Assembly: GCA_903959855.1 (NCBI GenBank)
Contig: CAJBYR010000138.1
Location: forward strand, 1-59,209
Origin: an uncultured beta proteobacterium
GTDB taxonomy: Bacteria > Pseudomonadota > Gammaproteobacteria > Burkholderiales > Rhodocyclaceae
Direction of reading: 5' to 3'
Length of the DNA: 59,209 nucleotides
Shown here: one piece after another, positions 10,359 to 20,700 of the stretch
How the letters are laid out: each line of letters opens with the position of its first letter
Numbering within the stretch: the first letter of the stretch is position 1
Notes under the pieces: model-generated
Told to the model about the DNA's origin: nothing
The model's database searches: none
The model's input: the letters and a program-made list of their open reading frames with translations, nothing else
Translations under genes and position numbers: made by a program

Positions 10359-10603
10359 TTTTTGCGTGCGGCCTTGCCGGTAGCAGCCTGCCGCGCCCAC
10401 GCCACGGCATCGGCCGTGTCTTGTTCCTGGAGGCCAAGCTCGGCGAGTTTGGCGCGCACGGCGTCGCCGCGCTGGATGCGCACCGGCGTCAGCACGATGC
10501 GGCCGTTGCTGGCTTCGACGTCGAAGTATTCCGTCGCACCGACGGCGGCGGTGATGCTCTTCGGCAGGGTCAGCTGGTTTTTCGAGGTGAGTTTGGCAAG
10601 CAT
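10355..10603 (-). CDS. AbrB/SpoVT-type antitoxin
   Basis: 82 residues (an alternative ATG at 10615 adds MCTT). The N-terminus AKLTSKNQLTLPKSI is a classic AbrB/MazE swapped-hairpin DNA-binding motif. It pairs with the downstream PIN toxin through a 4-base stop/start overlap. A short palindrome AAGGAATCCTT at 10626-10636 could be its operator; this is a guess. Confidence 0.82.
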   Translation of the reverse strand: MLAKLTSKNQLTLPKSITAAVGATEYFDVEASNGRIVLTPVRIQRGDAVRAKLAELGLQEQDTADAVAWARQAATGKAARKK

Positions 10604-10689
10604 GGTTGTGCACATCAGGCAATGTAAGGAATCCTTCCTTTACGCCGCGAATACGGAATCGTCCAGTCCTTCGGCTAAGCAGCCAGGGA

Positions 10690-10712
10690 GTCGGCGCCGG
10701 CGGTACGGTGAT
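10690..10712 (+). repeat. Dispersed 23-bp element, copy 2
   Basis: GTCGGCGCCGGCGGTACGG then TGAT, 21 of 23 to consensus. It lies between the AbrB antitoxin gene and the hlyD remnant. Confidence 0.65.
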
Positions 10713-10809
10713 GGATTGTATAACCCGCCGAGCAAGGAGCCCGGAACCATCGCAGGTCACAGCCTGCATTCAATTGGTAACCCGAGCTTGAACCATTCAG
10801 TGATTAGAG

Positions 10810-10945
10810 GTAGATGGCAATTCAGCAAAGCGTGCTGCCGGCATGGCCGTGAGCCTGGAGATCAGGACCGGCAAGCGGCGGGTGATTGAGTATTCCTTAG
10901 CCCGCTGTTGCAGCGGAGCAGCGAGAGTTGACGGGAGCGGTGATG
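10810..10945 (+). pseudogene. Remnant of a second hlyD (3' end, frameshifted)
   Basis: Translation near 10836 gives AGMAVSLEIRTGKRRVIEY, matching the end of the intact HlyD (AGMAVSVEIKTGKRRVIEY). The following bases still match the hlyD 3' end (CAGCGAGAGTT ... GGGAGCGGTGA) but with small deletions that destroy the frame. Nucleotide divergence indicates an old paralogue rather than a recent duplication. It precedes a second exported-protein/lipase pair, suggesting a decayed second secretion locus. Confidence 0.75.
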
Positions 10946-11003
10946 ATGATGAATCGAATAAACGGGCAGAACAGATCCATGCAGCAGATGAACGTTTTAA
11001 TAA

Positions 11004-11026
11004 GTCGGCGCTGGCGGTACGGTGAT
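11004..11026 (+). repeat. Dispersed 23-bp element, copy 3
   Basis: GTCGGCGCTGGCGGTACGG then TGAT, 22 of 23 to consensus, 45 bp before the ATG at 11071 and pointing to it. Confidence 0.7.
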
Positions 11027-11070
11027 TTAACTGTGGCTTCGGGAAGCGGCAACCTGTGGAGGAATGCAGC

Positions 11071-11865
11071 ATGAACGCAAAACGTATTTGGCAACTCGCG
11101 GCGCTGCTACTGGCAGCGGCGACGGTCGCTTGCGCGCAGACGGCGTTAGCCCAGGAAGACCCCAAGGCACGGCTGGCCAAGGCGGAAGCGATGTTCGCCG
11201 AGCGCTGCAAGAAGGCGGGGGTGTTCATCCACCGTACTGCGGAAAACGTCGAAGGCGTGTTTCTAATGAAAGTTCGGCCAGAAGGAACCAACTACGGAGA
11301 TCAGTTCAAGATGGACGATCCGTATGGACATGACTCCACGGGCGATCGATACGTCAGGAGCTTTCTTGTTGGCCGAAACAAGAATGGGTATCTAACTTCT
11401 ACGCCCGAAGCTCAGGTAAGTCGTGGCTATCACTACGTTGAGGCCGCGGATCCGCGGGACGGCAATTGGTATCGCTATACCGGACGCGTTGACGAACCAT
11501 GGCGGCAAGACACCAGATATTCGAAGACCTATACGCGCTATGTTCTAGACAAGACTCCCATTTCCGGTATCGCACCTCGCTACGGAGTCACCTACGACGA
11601 CATCTCAACTCGCGAGGAGCGGGATTACTGGATTGCAGGCAGTTCGCTGAAAGTCATCGACCTCAAGACAAACGAAGTCATTGCCGAACGCATCGGCTAC
11701 ATGATAGACCGGGCCCAAGGGGAGAGGGGCGGCGGTCGGTCGCCGTGGTTACTGGCTGCAGGTAATGCTTGCCCGAGATTCCCTGTAAATGCAGGACATA
11801 CCGATCAAGTTGGCCAGGCCCGTAATTTTGTGGAAAGAGCTCTCAAACCGAGTTCGGAGAAATGA
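11071..11865 (+). CDS. Exported protein of unknown function, coupled to a lipase-domain gene (possible immunity protein)
   Basis: 264 residues; start at 11071 with GGAGG upstream. N-terminal signal peptide: MNAKR, a hydrophobic run to about residue 25, and ALA-Q (about 28) as a signal peptidase I site; a lipobox reading (TVAC) is less likely. The mature part has GVTYDDISTREERDYWIAGS and VIDLKTNEVIAERIGYM, and a late Cys (NACPRF). From memory such proteins occur next to secreted lipase effectors, but I cannot name the family. Its TGA overlaps the next ATG (ATGA), so it is coupled to the lipase-like gene. Base composition is less GC-rich than the backbone genes. Confidence 0.6.
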   Translation: MNAKRIWQLAALLLAAATVACAQTALAQEDPKARLAKAEAMFAERCKKAGVFIHRTAENVEGVFLMKVRPEGTNYGDQFKMDDPYGHDSTGDRYVRSFLVGRNKNGYLTSTPEAQVSRGYHYVEAADPRDGNWYRYTGRVDEPWRQDTRYSKTYTRYVLDKTPISGIAPRYGVTYDDISTREERDYWIAGSSLKVIDLKTNEVIAERIGYMIDRAQGERGGGRSPWLLAAGNACPRFPVNAGHTDQVGQARNFVERALKPSSEK

Positions 11866-13352
11866 CCATGACGATACCGACGATTGCCGACTACCTGAAA
11901 TACGCCAGTCTTCAGATGGCTGCTGAGGCATTTCTCTTCAACGATGATGGCACCCCCAAGGACGATATAGAGCAAGCGCTCATTGATGGTAACAAACACG
12001 CATCCGTCTTCACCGAAATCCAAGCCACCGAATTCGTTGCCCAATGGGAAGTCATCGACCAACTCCCCAACACTTCCACCGGTTTCAGCGGCACCCTTTT
12101 CAAAGCAATCAAGGACAATGCCGCCCTTGGAATCAAGAAGGATGATCTCGTGGTCTCCTTTCGCAGCACCGAGTTCATTGACGACGCCGCGCGGGACAGC
12201 CGGGCGACCAACGAACTGGAGATCAAGGAAAAAGGTTTTGCATTCGGCCAGTTGGCGGACATGGAGCTGTGGTATCGCTCGCTAAACGTAGCGGGTGGTC
12301 CATTGGACGGCAAGCGCTATAGCGTGACCGGCTACAGCCTGGGCGCCCATCTTGCAACAGCCTTCAACCTGATGCACGGCAACGAAACATTTAACGTCGG
12401 CACCGAACCAGTCAAACGGATCAGTGAAGTCGTCACCTTCAACGGCGCTGGTCTCGGACGGATTGGCAACGGAAGTCAAGACGCGATGAGCCGCTTGCCT
12501 GAAATGATCCAGCAGTTTCTCGACCTGCGCGACCAGGCCACAGCGGGGGGCCTTGCGCATATGATGAAAACGGAATGGGGTCGAAATGCCTACCAAGCCA
12601 TCAAGTCGGCGTGGAGCCCGGGCCAGCCGCGTCCCGCCGCATCCTTCATCGACGACATTCTCAACAATCTGCACGCTTCGCCGCCGGGTTATCCCGTGCT
12701 ACCGGAGTCGGAGTACGTTTTGTATCGCGAGTCGGACGCCAGCCTGTTGCGCGAAGCATGGAGGCGCACCAGCGAGGTCTACCAGGTCGCGTGGGAGGCC
12801 CCGACAAAGACCTCCGATAGCGGGCCCAATGCTGAACATCCGGCGATGGTGCTGGACAACTTCATTGCGGGAGAAGCCCTGGACTACCAGTTGGCAGTCA
12901 TCAGTACGGCGAAAGCCTACTCCACAAGCGCGACGACGGATCCGCAGGGCGTTGCCGCGGCTTTCGGCTGGATGCAGGACGCCAAGTTCGTGCCGCCAGT
13001 TCCCCAGTACAACGTCGTGGGTGTCGAGTCGACAAGTGTGACGGAAATGTCGATGGTGGCGAATTCGCAATACCGCTATGGCACTCAGGTGCCGCTCTAC
13101 ATCGAGGACCAGCCTCTCACCCGCGGCACCTTGTCGCTCGACGCCGGTTGGGTTTGGCAGTCCCTAATGACTCAAGGCCTTCGCCTTCCAGACAACTACG
13201 ACAAAAACAATTTTGGCGACACCCACAGCCTCGTGCTGATCGTCGACTCGCTGGCTGTGATGGGTACCCTGGCGCGTATCGATCCTTTGTTGGCGAATAG
13301 GCCCGACGCGATTGGTAGGTTGTTTGAAACCAAAGGGGTCAGAGTCATTTGA
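11862..13352 (+). CDS. Lipase-like alpha/beta-hydrolase domain protein, probably truncated by a RAYT unit
   Basis: 496 residues. It has a lipase elbow GYSLGAH (Ser159) preceded by FRSTEF and followed by FNGAG, the same organisation as the N-terminus of the giant RTX protein (MRGTE, GHSMGGH, FNSAG). It lacks RTX repeats and a type I secretion signal. Its last residues (about KGVRVI) and stop are supplied by the left end of the RAYT unit, and an RTX fragment lies beyond that unit. I infer that this was once a longer lipase/RTX protein. Whether the remaining domain is still made or active is unknown. Confidence 0.7.
   Translation: MTMTIPTIADYLKYASLQMAAEAFLFNDDGTPKDDIEQALIDGNKHASVFTEIQATEFVAQWEVIDQLPNTSTGFSGTLFKAIKDNAALGIKKDDLVVSFRSTEFIDDAARDSRATNELEIKEKGFAFGQLADMELWYRSLNVAGGPLDGKRYSVTGYSLGAHLATAFNLMHGNETFNVGTEPVKRISEVVTFNGAGLGRIGNGSQDAMSRLPEMIQQFLDLRDQATAGGLAHMMKTEWGRNAYQAIKSAWSPGQPRPAASFIDDILNNLHASPPGYPVLPESEYVLYRESDASLLREAWRRTSEVYQVAWEAPTKTSDSGPNAEHPAMVLDNFIAGEALDYQLAVISTAKAYSTSATTDPQGVAAAFGWMQDAKFVPPVPQYNVVGVESTSVTEMSMVANSQYRYGTQVPLYIEDQPLTRGTLSLDAGWVWQSLMTQGLRLPDNYDKNNFGDTHSLVLIVDSLAVMGTLARIDPLLANRPDAIGRLFETKGVRVI
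13330..13350 (+). repeat. Left inverted repeat of the RAYT unit
   Basis: CCAAAGGGGTCAGAGTCATT then T. The reading frame of the upstream gene ends within three bases of this repeat. Confidence 0.75.
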
Positions 13353-13369
13353 CTTTCTGAGCATCTGAC

Positions 13370-14038
13370 ATGCCACGTCGCCCACGGATTCTTCTGCCCG
13401 ACTTTCCGCTGCACATCGTTCAGCGCGGCATCAATCGCGAGCCTTGCTTCTTCGCCGAGGAGGACTACCAGTGCTACCTCCATTGGCTGGAAGAAGCGGC
13501 TCGCGATTGCGGCTGTGCCGTGCATGCCTATGCGCTGATGACCAACCATGTTCATGTGCTTCTCACCCCGTCGAGGCCGGGTGCGCCGGCGCGCCTGATG
13601 CAATCCCTCGGCCGACGCTATGTGCAGTACGTCAATCGCCAGTACCGACGCACCGGCAGCCTGTGGGAGGGGCGCTACAAGTCCAGCGTGTTGGAGGCCG
13701 AAAGCTACCTGCTTGCCTGCATGCGCTACATCGAACTCAACCCGGTGCGTGCCGCGATGGTTGCCGACCCCGGCGGCTACCGCTGGTCCAGCTACCGGGC
13801 CAATGGCCTGGGCCAGACCGACGCCTGGCTGACGCCGCATCCGCTCTACCTTGGCCTTGACATCGAACCCGCGTCTCGTTGTAGCGCCTACCGGGCGCTG
13901 TTCCGGCCACAGCTTGACGCCGACGCGATCTGCGCCCGGTTGGGCATACGGCGCAATACCGGCAAGCGGGGAAGGAAGCTGGGCGACGAGACGGAATCGC
14001 CACCAGTGCGAATTGAACAACAGGGATTTGGATTCTGA
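13370..14038 (+). CDS. REP-associated tyrosine transposase (RAYT, Y1/HUH family)
   Basis: 222 residues. HUH metal-binding motif HVHVLL (His60, His62), a tyrosine-rich helix (YVQYVNRQY, Tyr84-92) containing the candidate nucleophile, and the family signature GSLWEGRYKSS, then ACMRYIELNPVRAAMV and YRWSSY. RAYTs are single-copy relatives of IS200/IS605 transposases thought to mobilise REP sequences. The ends here (GGGGTCAGAGTC) differ from the REP family in the hlyB-hlyD interval, so this enzyme probably does not act on those. Confidence 0.92.
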   Translation: MPRRPRILLPDFPLHIVQRGINREPCFFAEEDYQCYLHWLEEAARDCGCAVHAYALMTNHVHVLLTPSRPGAPARLMQSLGRRYVQYVNRQYRRTGSLWEGRYKSSVLEAESYLLACMRYIELNPVRAAMVADPGGYRWSSYRANGLGQTDAWLTPHPLYLGLDIEPASRCSAYRALFRPQLDADAICARLGIRRNTGKRGRKLGDETESPPVRIEQQGFGF

Positions 14039-14072
14039 GAATGGAGGAAGCAGCGATGCGAAATGAAATGCG

Positions 14073-14093
14073 AAATGACTCTGATCCCTTTGG
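14073..14093 (-). repeat. Right inverted repeat of the RAYT unit
   Basis: The reverse complement reads CCAAAGGGATCAGAGTCATT then T, one mismatch to the left copy. Confidence 0.75.
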
Positions 14094-14113
14094 TCATGCC
14101 TTTGGTCATGCCC

Positions 14114-14179
14114 GATGGCGAAGCCGGCATCGACAAGCTCTGGGGCGACGGGGCGAACGACGAACTGTTTGGCGGCGGA
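14114..14179 (+). pseudogene. RTX-repeat remnant right of the RAYT unit
   Basis: One frame encodes DGEAGIDKLWGDGANDELFG plus GG, two successive RTX nonapeptides of the type GxxGxDxLx. The frame is open only briefly and then reads unrelated sequence. It is best explained as a leftover of the repeat region of the truncated lipase gene to the left. Confidence 0.65.
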
Positions 14180-14274
14180 CAGCTCGTTCGGCGAATCAAA
14201 CGCCGTCGCTGGCAGCATGACGTCAGCTACGGGGCAGCAAATCACTCTACCGAATGTGATCTTAGGAGGGCAGC

Positions 14275-14775
14275 ATGATTTTCTTGATGTTTCTAGTGGG
14301 ATTTGGCGTGTGGCTCGCGGCGGCCATCGTGTTCTGCAAAAGAATTCCGCGCTGGCTGGGTGTAAGCAAGCATGGCGCGGTCATCAGTGTGCTGTTGTTT
14401 CCGGTGGTGTTGGCGCTACCCGTTGCAGATGACCTGATAGGTAGATGGCAGTTTTATCGGCTGTGCGACATGGAGGCGGTGGTGACGCTTAGTCCGGATT
14501 GGGAGAAGGTGAAGCGGGCGCGGAGAGTGTCATCGCCGAGAAGCGATGTTGCTGGAGCTTTGATCCCTATCTATTCACAGGGAAGTGAGTATGTAGATGC
14601 CGACACCGGGAAAACGTTTATGACGCACCCACATTTTTATACCTATGGTGGGTTGCTATTTGGCCGCCTCGGTCTCGGTCTAGGTAGTTCCACTTCGTGC
14701 CACCCGAAGAACAGCGAAGCTGTAGCAAAGCAGATAAATATTTATGAGCTATTGAAACAAGGGGAAATGAAATGA
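14275..14775 (+). CDS. Small membrane protein coupled to the giant lipase/RTX gene (possible immunity or accessory protein)
   Basis: 166 residues: two hydrophobic helices at about 1-21 and 38-56, then a soluble part with LIGRWQFYRLCDMEAVV, YVDADTGKTFMTH and GLGSSTSCHPKN. I do not recognise a named family. The start follows AGGAGG. The stop overlaps the giant gene's ATG (ATGA), giving tight coupling. The position mirrors the exported protein that precedes the other lipase-domain gene. A protective role at the membrane against the secreted lipase is a reasonable but unproven inference. Confidence 0.6.
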   Translation: MIFLMFLVGFGVWLAAAIVFCKRIPRWLGVSKHGAVISVLLFPVVLALPVADDLIGRWQFYRLCDMEAVVTLSPDWEKVKRARRVSSPRSDVAGALIPIYSQGSEYVDADTGKTFMTHPHFYTYGGLLFGRLGLGLGSSTSCHPKNSEAVAKQINIYELLKQGEMK

Positions 14776-17700
14776 CTGCAATTGCCAACGCATATATCAA
14801 CGCACTGTTGGCCGACGCTGCTTATGTGGATCTGATAAATGCACCACTCAACAATCCAACGAATTTTGATGCTTTGTCGAAACGCATGACTCCCACCCTG
14901 GCCGCCTACATAGCCGCCAACTTCGAAGTCGCCAGCAGCATCAACACCTCTGACATCCCGCTAATCGCTTCGGGCTTCGATGCCACCGTCTGGCGCGGCA
15001 AATCAGGCGGCGATTTCGCAGGTCAAGTCTATGTCTCCATGCGCGGAACGGAACCTCTCCCCGGAGCTGACCTGCTGGCTGATGGTGATCTTGCATTCCG
15101 TAGAGCGGCCGCTTTACCCATCATTGACATGGTGAACTGGTGGTTGCGTGAGACAACGCCAACCAATGGTCTGGCCAGGCAACTCCAGTGGAACCCGCTG
15201 TATGTTCTGAACAACCCTCCCATATTCAATGTGCCAAGCTTTATTGACGGCACCAGCGTCGTCGGTACGGGCAACTTGGTCGGTGTCAGCAATGTGCAGG
15301 TTGATGGTCACAGCATGGGTGGGCACATGGCCAGCGCGTTTGCCAGAATATTTGGAGCCGCCAATGGCCAACCCGGCAGTGTCAGCATCCAGGGCATTTC
15401 GACCTTCAACAGTGCGGGCTTTAATGGGGACAATGCGGCGGTACTGTTTCAGGAGATCCAAGCACTGCTTGGAACGGGCTTCAATGGTTTCGCCGAGGTA
15501 GTCGCCAGGCAAACTAACTATTTCGGTGCCAACGGCGTCAATCTCACGACCAACGACTGGTGGTTTACTCAAATTGGCAATCGAAAGGGTTTGTACCAAG
15601 AAGAAACCGCTGGCATTGGCAATCACAGCATGTATCGGCTCACCGATTTGCTGGCCGTCGGAGCAGCACTGGAAAAGCTCGACAGTACCTTCACAATGGA
15701 TAAGCTCTATGAACTGTCCAAGGTGAGCAGCAGGGACCCGAAAGCCTCCCTTGAAAGGATTGTCGACAGTTTGCGTCTTGTCCTTGTCGGCCCCGGGATT
15801 ACACATTTACCTGTCGGCGATGAGCAGGATAGCGACTCATCGCGCATGGCCTTCCACGATACACTGACCTACCTGCAAGGCAGCACCGTTTTCCAGACGT
15901 TGGTCGGCAGCATAACCTTGCGTCTTGCCGCCGCAGAAAGCGCTGACAGCCTTGCGCAAAATGCCAAATATGACTTCGGCTGGTTTCTTGCCGTACATGC
16001 ACTCTTGCCAATTGCAGTCGAAGGCGGCGGTAGCACTCTTATAGATGCCAATCCCGAACTCTACGCACGCTGGTCGGCAGATCGTGTCAAGCGCAACGAT
16101 GGTAGTGGGGATTTGGAATTCACCGATGCCTACTTCAACGACCGCACTGAGTTGCTGGCCGGTTTCATGGTCGGCAACGCCAATGACACTGACCGCACAA
16201 ATCCGACGAACCCCGACCCGAAGTATTTCAGGGAGCTTCGTCTAGGCATCAAGCTGCACGATGGCCAGGCCACCGACCCAAAACGCATCACCTTCGGCAC
16301 CGAATTCAGCGACGCCCTCAAAGGCGGCACCAAATCCGACCACCTCTACGGCGCCGCCGGCGCCGACATCCTAACCGGCAACGCCGGCGACGACTACCTC
16401 GAAGGCGGCAGCGGCGACGACCTGGTAAAGGGCGGCACCGGCTTCGACACCTACCGCATCGACAAGGACGGTGGGCTCGACACCATTTTCGACTCCGTCG
16501 CCCACGGCGGTGACGGCCAGGGCCGCATCGTCTTGCGGGGCACGGAGCTGACCGGCACCTTCGAGCAGGATGCCAGCGACCGCAGCCTCTATCGCCTCGC
16601 CGACAGCCCCGGCATCACCGCCCGCTACATCGGTGCCGACGGCGCCCGGGGCAACCTGGTCATCTTTGGCCCAGACAACGCCCGGATCATTCTCCAGGAC
16701 TGGAAAACCAGCGAACTGGGCCTCACCCTCCAGGCCACCGCCGCACAAGCTCCCCAGCGCGCCGACATCGAAGGCGACCGCAACCTCACCGACTACAGCG
16801 CCGTCCTCGCCTGGGGTACGCCCCATCCGGACGATTGGCGCAACATCCGCATCACCGGCACCACCTACCGCTACGACCAGGACGGCCAGGTCATCGGCAT
16901 CGAATCGCAGAACCTCACCTACAACAAGCCCGATGCCCTGGGCAACCTGATTGGCAGCCCCGGCGGCCCCGACCGCAACGACCCGCTCAACGGCAGCGAT
17001 AGCGCCGACCGCCTGCTGGGGCTGGCCGGCAACGACGACCTGTGGGGCAACGGAGGCGAAGACAAGCTCGAAGGCGGTACGGGAGAAGACGACGCCGACG
17101 GCGGCGCCGATGCGGACCTGATCCTGGGTGGTGACGGCAGCGACATCCTGCGCGGCGGAAGTGGCAACGACCGCCTGTATGCCGGCGTCGAAATCGACCC
17201 CGCCATCCTCTACAGCCAGGGCGAAGCCGCCCTGGGGAGCGGACAGCGCGGCGACTGGCTTGACGGCGGCGTCGACGACGACCTGCTCGCCGGGGCCGCA
17301 GGCAACGACGTCCTGCTGGGCGGCGATGGTATCGACATCCTCATCGGCGGGGCCGGCGACGACCTCATGTTTGCCGGCTACCGCACGGCCAGTGTCGTGC
17401 GCGGCTGGAGTGCCACGGCGACGGTGGATAGTGCGACCGACCAACCCGGCTGGCAACTCACCCTGGCCAGCTTGGGTCCCGGCGGCACACCCAATACCCC
17501 GGAGCAGGCCGAAGCGCTCTACGGCGGCAGCGGGAACGACGTGGCCTGGGGCGTGGGCGGGAATGACTTCATCGAAGGCGGAACGGGGCGGGATTGGCTG
17601 TTCGGCGAATTCGGCGCCGACTACCTGGACGGGGGCACCGAGGGCGACTGGGTGGTTGGTGGTGGCGAGGGCGACGAACTGTTCGGCGGTGAGGGCGATG

Positions 17701-20700
17701 ACGAACTGCGCGGCGATGACGATGGCACCAGTGCCGCACGTCATGGCAGCGACTACCTTGACGGCGAAGCCGGCGACGACCGGCTGCGTGGCGACGGCGG
17801 GGATGATGAACTCGCCGGCGGCACCGGAAATGACCAACTGTTCGGCGACTCGAACAGCATTGCCGGGACGGATCACGGCAAGGACTATCTTGACGGTGGT
17901 GACGGCAATGACCAGCTGTGGGGCGAAGGCAAGGCCGACGAATTGTTCGGCGGCAGCGGCAACGACGATATGGACGGCGACATCGCCACGTTGGACGGAG
18001 AGTTCCACGGCGACGACTATGTCGACGGCGAGGACGGCGATGATCGGCTGTGGGGTAGCGGCGGCAGCGATACGCTGTACGGTGGGATGGGCAACGACTA
18101 CCTGGAAGGGGACTATGCGGGTCTCGCCCTGCAGTGGCATGGCGCGGATCTGCTCGACGGCGGGTCGGGCGATGACAGATTGTTCGGCGATGGCGGCAAC
18201 GACACGCTCATCGGCGGCGCGGATGCGGACTGGCTGAGCGGGGGGCTGGGCAACGACTTGCTGTCCGGCGGTGAGGGTGTTGACGAACTCGAAGGCGGGG
18301 ATGGCAACGATACCCTGTCCGGCGATGGTGGCATGGATCGCATGGAGGGCGGCAAGGGCGATGACATGTATCTGGTCGCGCGCGGCGACGGGCCTACCGG
18401 CGATGCGGCGGACGCGATATTCGAAGACGAGGACGGCGGTATCGATACTGTTCGCTTCGGTGCCGGCATTGGTCTGGCCGAGGTTTCAGTGACAGCGGTC
18501 TCAAACGAGGGACAGAACAACCGCCGCGATTTCATGATCGATATCGGCGGCGAATTCACCTTGGTGGCCGACGGCCTCAAAGGCAGCATCGAACGCTTCG
18601 AGTTTGCCGACGGCATGGCGCTGTCGGCTGCGCAGCTGGTGGGGCGGATGTTTCGTACGCCAGTCAGTACGAGCATCGCCGAAGCCGGAACCATGCTCTA
18701 TGGAGGCGCCGAAAGCGATACGCTGGCGGCGATGGGTGGTGGCGGGGTTGTGTCCGGCGGACGCGGGGCGGATACCATCCGGCTGGGCGGAACTGAAAAT
18801 ACCCTCGTCTATGAAAAAGGTGATGGCACAGATCACGTAAGCACCACCGCAGGCGCCAGCAACGGCAACGTGTTGCGGCTTTCCGGGGTTACAGCGGCCG
18901 ACCTCAAGCTGGGCCTGGGCTCACTGGCGCTGCATGTCGGTGATGATCTGGACGACGTGATCCACTTCGAAACCTTTGATGCCGAGAACATTCTTGCCAA
19001 TCGGCCCTTCGATCACATCGAGTTCGATGACGGATCGATCCTGAGCTACGAGGCCCTGCTTACCCGGGGCTTCGACATTGAGGGTGGCGACTCCTCCGAC
19101 GTGCTGCGCGGCACCGGGGGCGTCGACCGGATCGCAGGCGGCGGCGGTGACGATTTGCTCGACGGGAGGGTGGGTGCTGACCTGCTTGCGGGCGGCGCCG
19201 GTATGGATCGCTATCGTTTCGGGCTCGGCATGGGCCAGGACGCGGCGTTCGAAGCGGCCGGGGAAGTCAGCGAAATTCGGCTCGACGCTTTCGTTTCACT
19301 TGATAGTCTGAGCGCCAGGATCAGCGGACCGGATGCCGTGATCAGCGTGATCGGAAAGGACGACAGCCTGACCCTGCGAGACTATGCAAGCTCGGCCTGG
19401 CACATCGTTGAGGACGGCGGTACCAGCACGGATCTGACGGCCTTGCTGGCGCGACCGGCGTTAGCTGGTGAGGCCGCAGTTCGAGCAGCGTTTGCCGTCA
19501 AGACCACGGAAACATTCGCCGACGCCGTTGCAGGTTTCAACGCCGAGGGATGGGCGCACTTGGATGAGCTTTCGTTCGGGCGATACATGGCTGACGCATT
19601 CGGCTATTTTTCGCTACAGGTTTTTGGGAATACGCCAACGTGGACAGACCGCCGGGTGGAATGGAGCACGGCAAATGGCCGCCCCGAGTATCTACGCCAA
19701 AATCTGGTCGTATCCGATCTCGCAGCCGTCGGTGCATTCACCGATGTTCCTTCTGGCGGCGCCACCCATCATGCTCTGACGACCAGTTACCAGGAAATTA
19801 CGCTCCGCTGGGGAGAACTTTTGAATCACCACTATTGGTCGATTGCCGGACAAGGTAATTCCGGGCCGATCGAGAGCTGGAACCAATTTGGTGCCCCGCT
19901 TTCAGGGCGCGAGGTGGTGTTCGATCCAAGTATTCCGACGAACCGGTCATGGGATGGCGTCGACGGCTCGTCATTCTTGGGCAGTACGGGCGAAGCCACT
20001 GGGCGGTCGAGCATTGGATATGTTCGGGCGCCGGTGACCGTAAGAGAGAGTTCCGTCAGCGTTCTGATGCGGGTGACGGGAGATGAGGGCGACAACAGGA
20101 TCGAAGCCAACAACGGCACGATCGATCTGATAGATGCCGGCGCTGGCGACGATGTGCTGGTGGGCGATACCGGGGACTTTTTGTATGGAGGGCTGGGGGA
20201 TGACTGGATTCTGGGCGGGCAGCTTCTAATTGGTGGCGCTGGCAGCGATACCCTGATTGGAGACAGTGGCGGCGATGTCTTCCGCGTGATCAACGAGGAT
20301 GGTGTAGATACCATCAGCGACGTCGGTGTAGATGACGTCGATGCGGTTCGCTATGCGGCATTGGGAATCGATGAGTTCGATCGCGCGGGCCGAAGGCAGT
20401 GGGGCGGCAGCTGGGTCGCTTTCGGCTTCAAGCGCTTCGATACCTATGAAGAAATGGTCGCGTTTTACGCTCCCGCAGGCCCGCAGACCCTAGAGGCGTT
20501 GGAAGAAAGCCATCAGTACTACGAACTTCTGCCTGTGCTGCCTGCATTGCGCGCCAACGATCATCGTCAACTCGAGGCCTACTACGGTAACGGCATTGAA
20601 GTGGACAGGCTGGTCCTCGATGCCGCAACCCTGCCACAGTCGATCGCGGTATCGGGCAATGACGATACCGGCTACCTGCGCCTCGACATGGCGGATGGAA

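Larger units (their letters stand above)
13330..14093 (+). mobile_element. RAYT (REP-associated tyrosine transposase) unit with inverted ends
   Basis: The 764-bp segment is bounded by a 21-bp inverted repeat (20 of 21 matching) containing GGGGTCAGAGTCATTT on the left and its complement on the right, and holds one transposase gene. It sits between a lipase-domain fragment and a short RTX fragment. Confidence 0.7.

Noticed and set aside
16371-18140. Long minus-strand open frame (589 codons) inside the giant RTX gene
   Set aside because: It is the mirror of repetitive GC-rich Gly/Asp codons, has no recognisable motif, no ribosome site, and similar frames recur wherever RTX repeats occur.
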